A stretch of 64,000 bases of DNA from Globisporangium splendens (Eukaryota; Oomycota; Peronosporomycetes; Pythiales; Pythiaceae). The DNA lies in the NCBI GenBank assembly GCA_006386115.1, contig VFIW01000009.1:744001-808000 (forward strand). The letters run 5' to 3'. A program made the translations under genes and the position numbers. Below, one piece after another: positions 62,728 to 64,000 of this stretch. Positions within the stretch are counted from its first letter, which is position 1. Every line of letters begins with the position of its first letter. Below the pieces are notes generated by a model. The model did no database searches, was not told the origin of the DNA, and was given only the letters and a program-made list of their open reading frames with translations.

Positions 62728-63602
62728 TGATAAAGAATCTATTGAACTTAGTGTTTAAGATTCCCGGGGAAGAGAAATGGTGGGTTCTCAGCTATCATAT
62801 CCTGCCGTAACACAAGCATTTTCACACATGCGTCCGGGTTTTTCGTCATTTTCTAGTTTTTCTGACATTTGTAGTTTCTTCGTGTGCCATTTTGTAAATG
62901 GCTTTGTTCGTTGTTGTACGTTTTGGCTGTGCTTTGTCAGCCTCACTTGCACTTGTGAACGTCGCGCTTCGATGCTTCGATCACGTCTCGATTCACAGAG
63001 CCGGTAGGCTCTGTTACGGGGGTCTTGTGCTGCGCGGTGTGGTGGCCGCAGACAGACAGCGGGGGGTCTTGTGCTGCGCGGGGTCTTGTGCTGCTCAGTA
63101 TGGTGGCCGCAGACAGCGGGGGTCTTGTGCTGCGCGGTATGGTGGCCGAAGACAGCGGGGGGTGCGCTCGGTATGGTACGCGGGGGTCTTGTGCTGCGCG
63201 GTATGGTGGCCGCAGACAGCGGGGGGTCTTGTGCTGCGCGGTATGGTGGCCGCAGACAGCGGGGGGTCTTGTGCTGCGCGGTATGGTGGCCGCAGACAGC
63301 GGGGGGTCTTGTGCTGCGCGGTGTGGTGGCCGCAGACAGCGGGGGGTCTTGTGCTGCGCGGTGTGGTGGCCGCAGACAGCGGGTAATAGTGCGGTGTCCT
63401 GGTGGGCGTCGCAGTTGTGCTTCATGGCGGATTAACCACGACATAGGGTCCGCAGTCATGCTCATAGTGATCGTGCATTCCATTCCTCACCACCCCAGGG
63501 CCTCCAAGATGGAGGGATTCTCTCCCTGGGATGGGCCGGTCCAAACTGGACCGCTGAGGCTGGAACTGGACCGCTTGAGCTTGACTGGGAAAAATGGAGA
63601 AT
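62728..63602. mobile_element. 875-bp insertion of unknown type in the hydrolase gene
   Basis: Flanked by a perfect 16-bp direct repeat, GCAATGGCCTCAGAGA, at 62712-62727 and 63603-63618. The insert has no long convincing ORF and carries a 40-bp minisatellite. A 16-bp target duplication fits target-primed (LINE/SINE-like) insertion, but no clear poly(A) tail or tRNA-like boxes are seen. Confidence 0.6.
63014..63380. repeat. 40-bp minisatellite inside the insertion
   Basis: About nine units of GGGGGGTCTTGTGCTGCGCG plus GTATGGTGGCCGCAGACAGC. The last five (from 63181) are nearly perfect; earlier ones are partial or disrupted. The 40-bp period is not a multiple of three. Confidence 0.93.
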
Positions 63603-64000
63603 GCAATGGCCTCAGAGAAACCCAGGTTTAGAAGTCCACCACGTACAGTACCTTGGCGGTATAAATCCGTCAAGCCTTCCCACGGCGCAATGGCCGCGAG
63701 ATGTGGCGGCTGCTCGGCGGCGATAAACCATTGCGAGGCGGCAAGCCAGGAGTTTCCCGAGAAAGCCACCTTGCCCGAGCTCCACTGCTGCTTGGCGGCC
63801 CACTCGACAAAGTCGTAGCCGTCCTCGGCCAGCTGGCGGCCCCAGTACGTGATGTTGCCCTCCGAGTGCTCTCCACCGCGCGTGTCAGGGTTCAGGACCA
63901 CGTAACCCTGGTTCACCCAGTACGCCGGGTCCGGTCCCTCAAACTTCTGCAGCTCCGAGACCGCCGACAGCGGCACGCGGGAGCGGCCAGGCGTGTCATC

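Larger units (their letters stand above)
61580..64000 (-). pseudogene. S15/CocE-NonD family hydrolase, split by an insertion and cut by the window edge
   Basis: The N-terminal catalytic part reads from the right edge (64000, no start in view) to 63603: YWVNQGYVVLNPDTRGGEHS, YDFVEWAAKQQW and the nucleophile elbow VAFSGNSWLA typical of Peptidase_S15/cocaine-esterase-like hydrolases. The frame resumes at 62727 (SEAIATTLPGNN) and runs to 61580 with the acid/His region (VHTYGTFEGFRHIS) and a beta-rich PepX_C domain (MSIVGYIKVRLWVEAVGSDD, RLQLVIMPTVATSS). Removing the 875-bp insert and one copy of the flanking repeat restores a single frame. Unless the insert is spliced out as an intron, the gene is inactive here. 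These enzymes hydrolyse ester or prolyl bonds; the substrate is unknown. Confidence 0.82.

Noticed and set aside
63014..63635. Several 130-190-codon ORFs on both strands over the 40-bp repeats
   Set aside because: They exist only because the repeat unit lacks stops; the period is not a multiple of three and the products are repetitive in every frame.
1..64000. Search for RXLR or Crinkler effectors, tRNAs and rRNA genes
   Set aside because: No signal peptide plus RXLR-EER or LFLAK pattern, no tRNA cloverleaf and no rRNA-like sequence were seen by eye; a dedicated scan could still find short ones.

Overview
The window reads as nuclear DNA of an oomycete (water mould, Stramenopila). The support is compact protein genes with short GT-AG introns, convergent neighbours less than 100 bp apart, an oomycete-style bZIP/START gene of the M96 mating-specific type, and chromodomain-bearing Gypsy retrotransposons. 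The species cannot be named from the sequence. I saw no rRNA, tRNA, CRISPR array or bacterial operon.

Left part (1-31,094): ordinary gene space. In order: PRPF18 (partial), eIF2B beta, an NCA2-like mitochondrial protein, an unrecognised cysteine-rich gene, a conserved coiled-coil hypothetical, a 1,591-residue coiled-coil protein with a GOLD domain, an ankyrin/FYVE-like protein, TRIAP1/Mdm35, a 2-oxoglutarate oxygenase, a decayed patch (solo LTR, kinase fragment, damaged coiled-coil gene), a YVH1/DUSP12 phosphatase, a class 3 lipase, a KIX-like/LRR protein and a divergent TFIIS-like protein.

Middle part (31,095-60,396): about 29 kb of LTR retrotransposons. Element A (31,095-37,197, + strand) is a nearly intact Gypsy/chromovirus. 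A second insertion (37,556-60,391, - strand coding) is a tandem LTR-B1-LTR-B2-LTR array of family B, flanked by the 5-bp duplication tcggc. Element C (42,903-51,654, + strand) is nested inside the protease region of B1 with the 5-bp duplication aggtt. Both the B array and element A cut one host gene: its bZIP-like 5' part is at 60,392-61,240 and its START-like 3' part at 37,198-37,555.

The most interesting observation is that families B and C each carry a long open reading frame on the strand opposite gag-pol. It starts just inside the 3' LTR and ends antisense to the integrase-chromodomain linker. In both families the encoded protein has a charged front half and a C-terminal coiled coil. Where the B copies have diverged, the changes look synonymous more often in the antisense frame than chance would give. 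The layout recalls HBZ of HTLV-1 and the antisense ORFs of some plant Tat-lineage elements. Both families also show a textbook -1 frameshift signal between gag and pol: a canonical heptamer in register, then a hairpin that contains the gag stop codon.

Right part (60,392-64,000): the 5' half of the broken bZIP/START gene, then an S15/CocE-type hydrolase split by an 875-bp insertion flanked by 16-bp direct repeats and filled with a 40-bp minisatellite.
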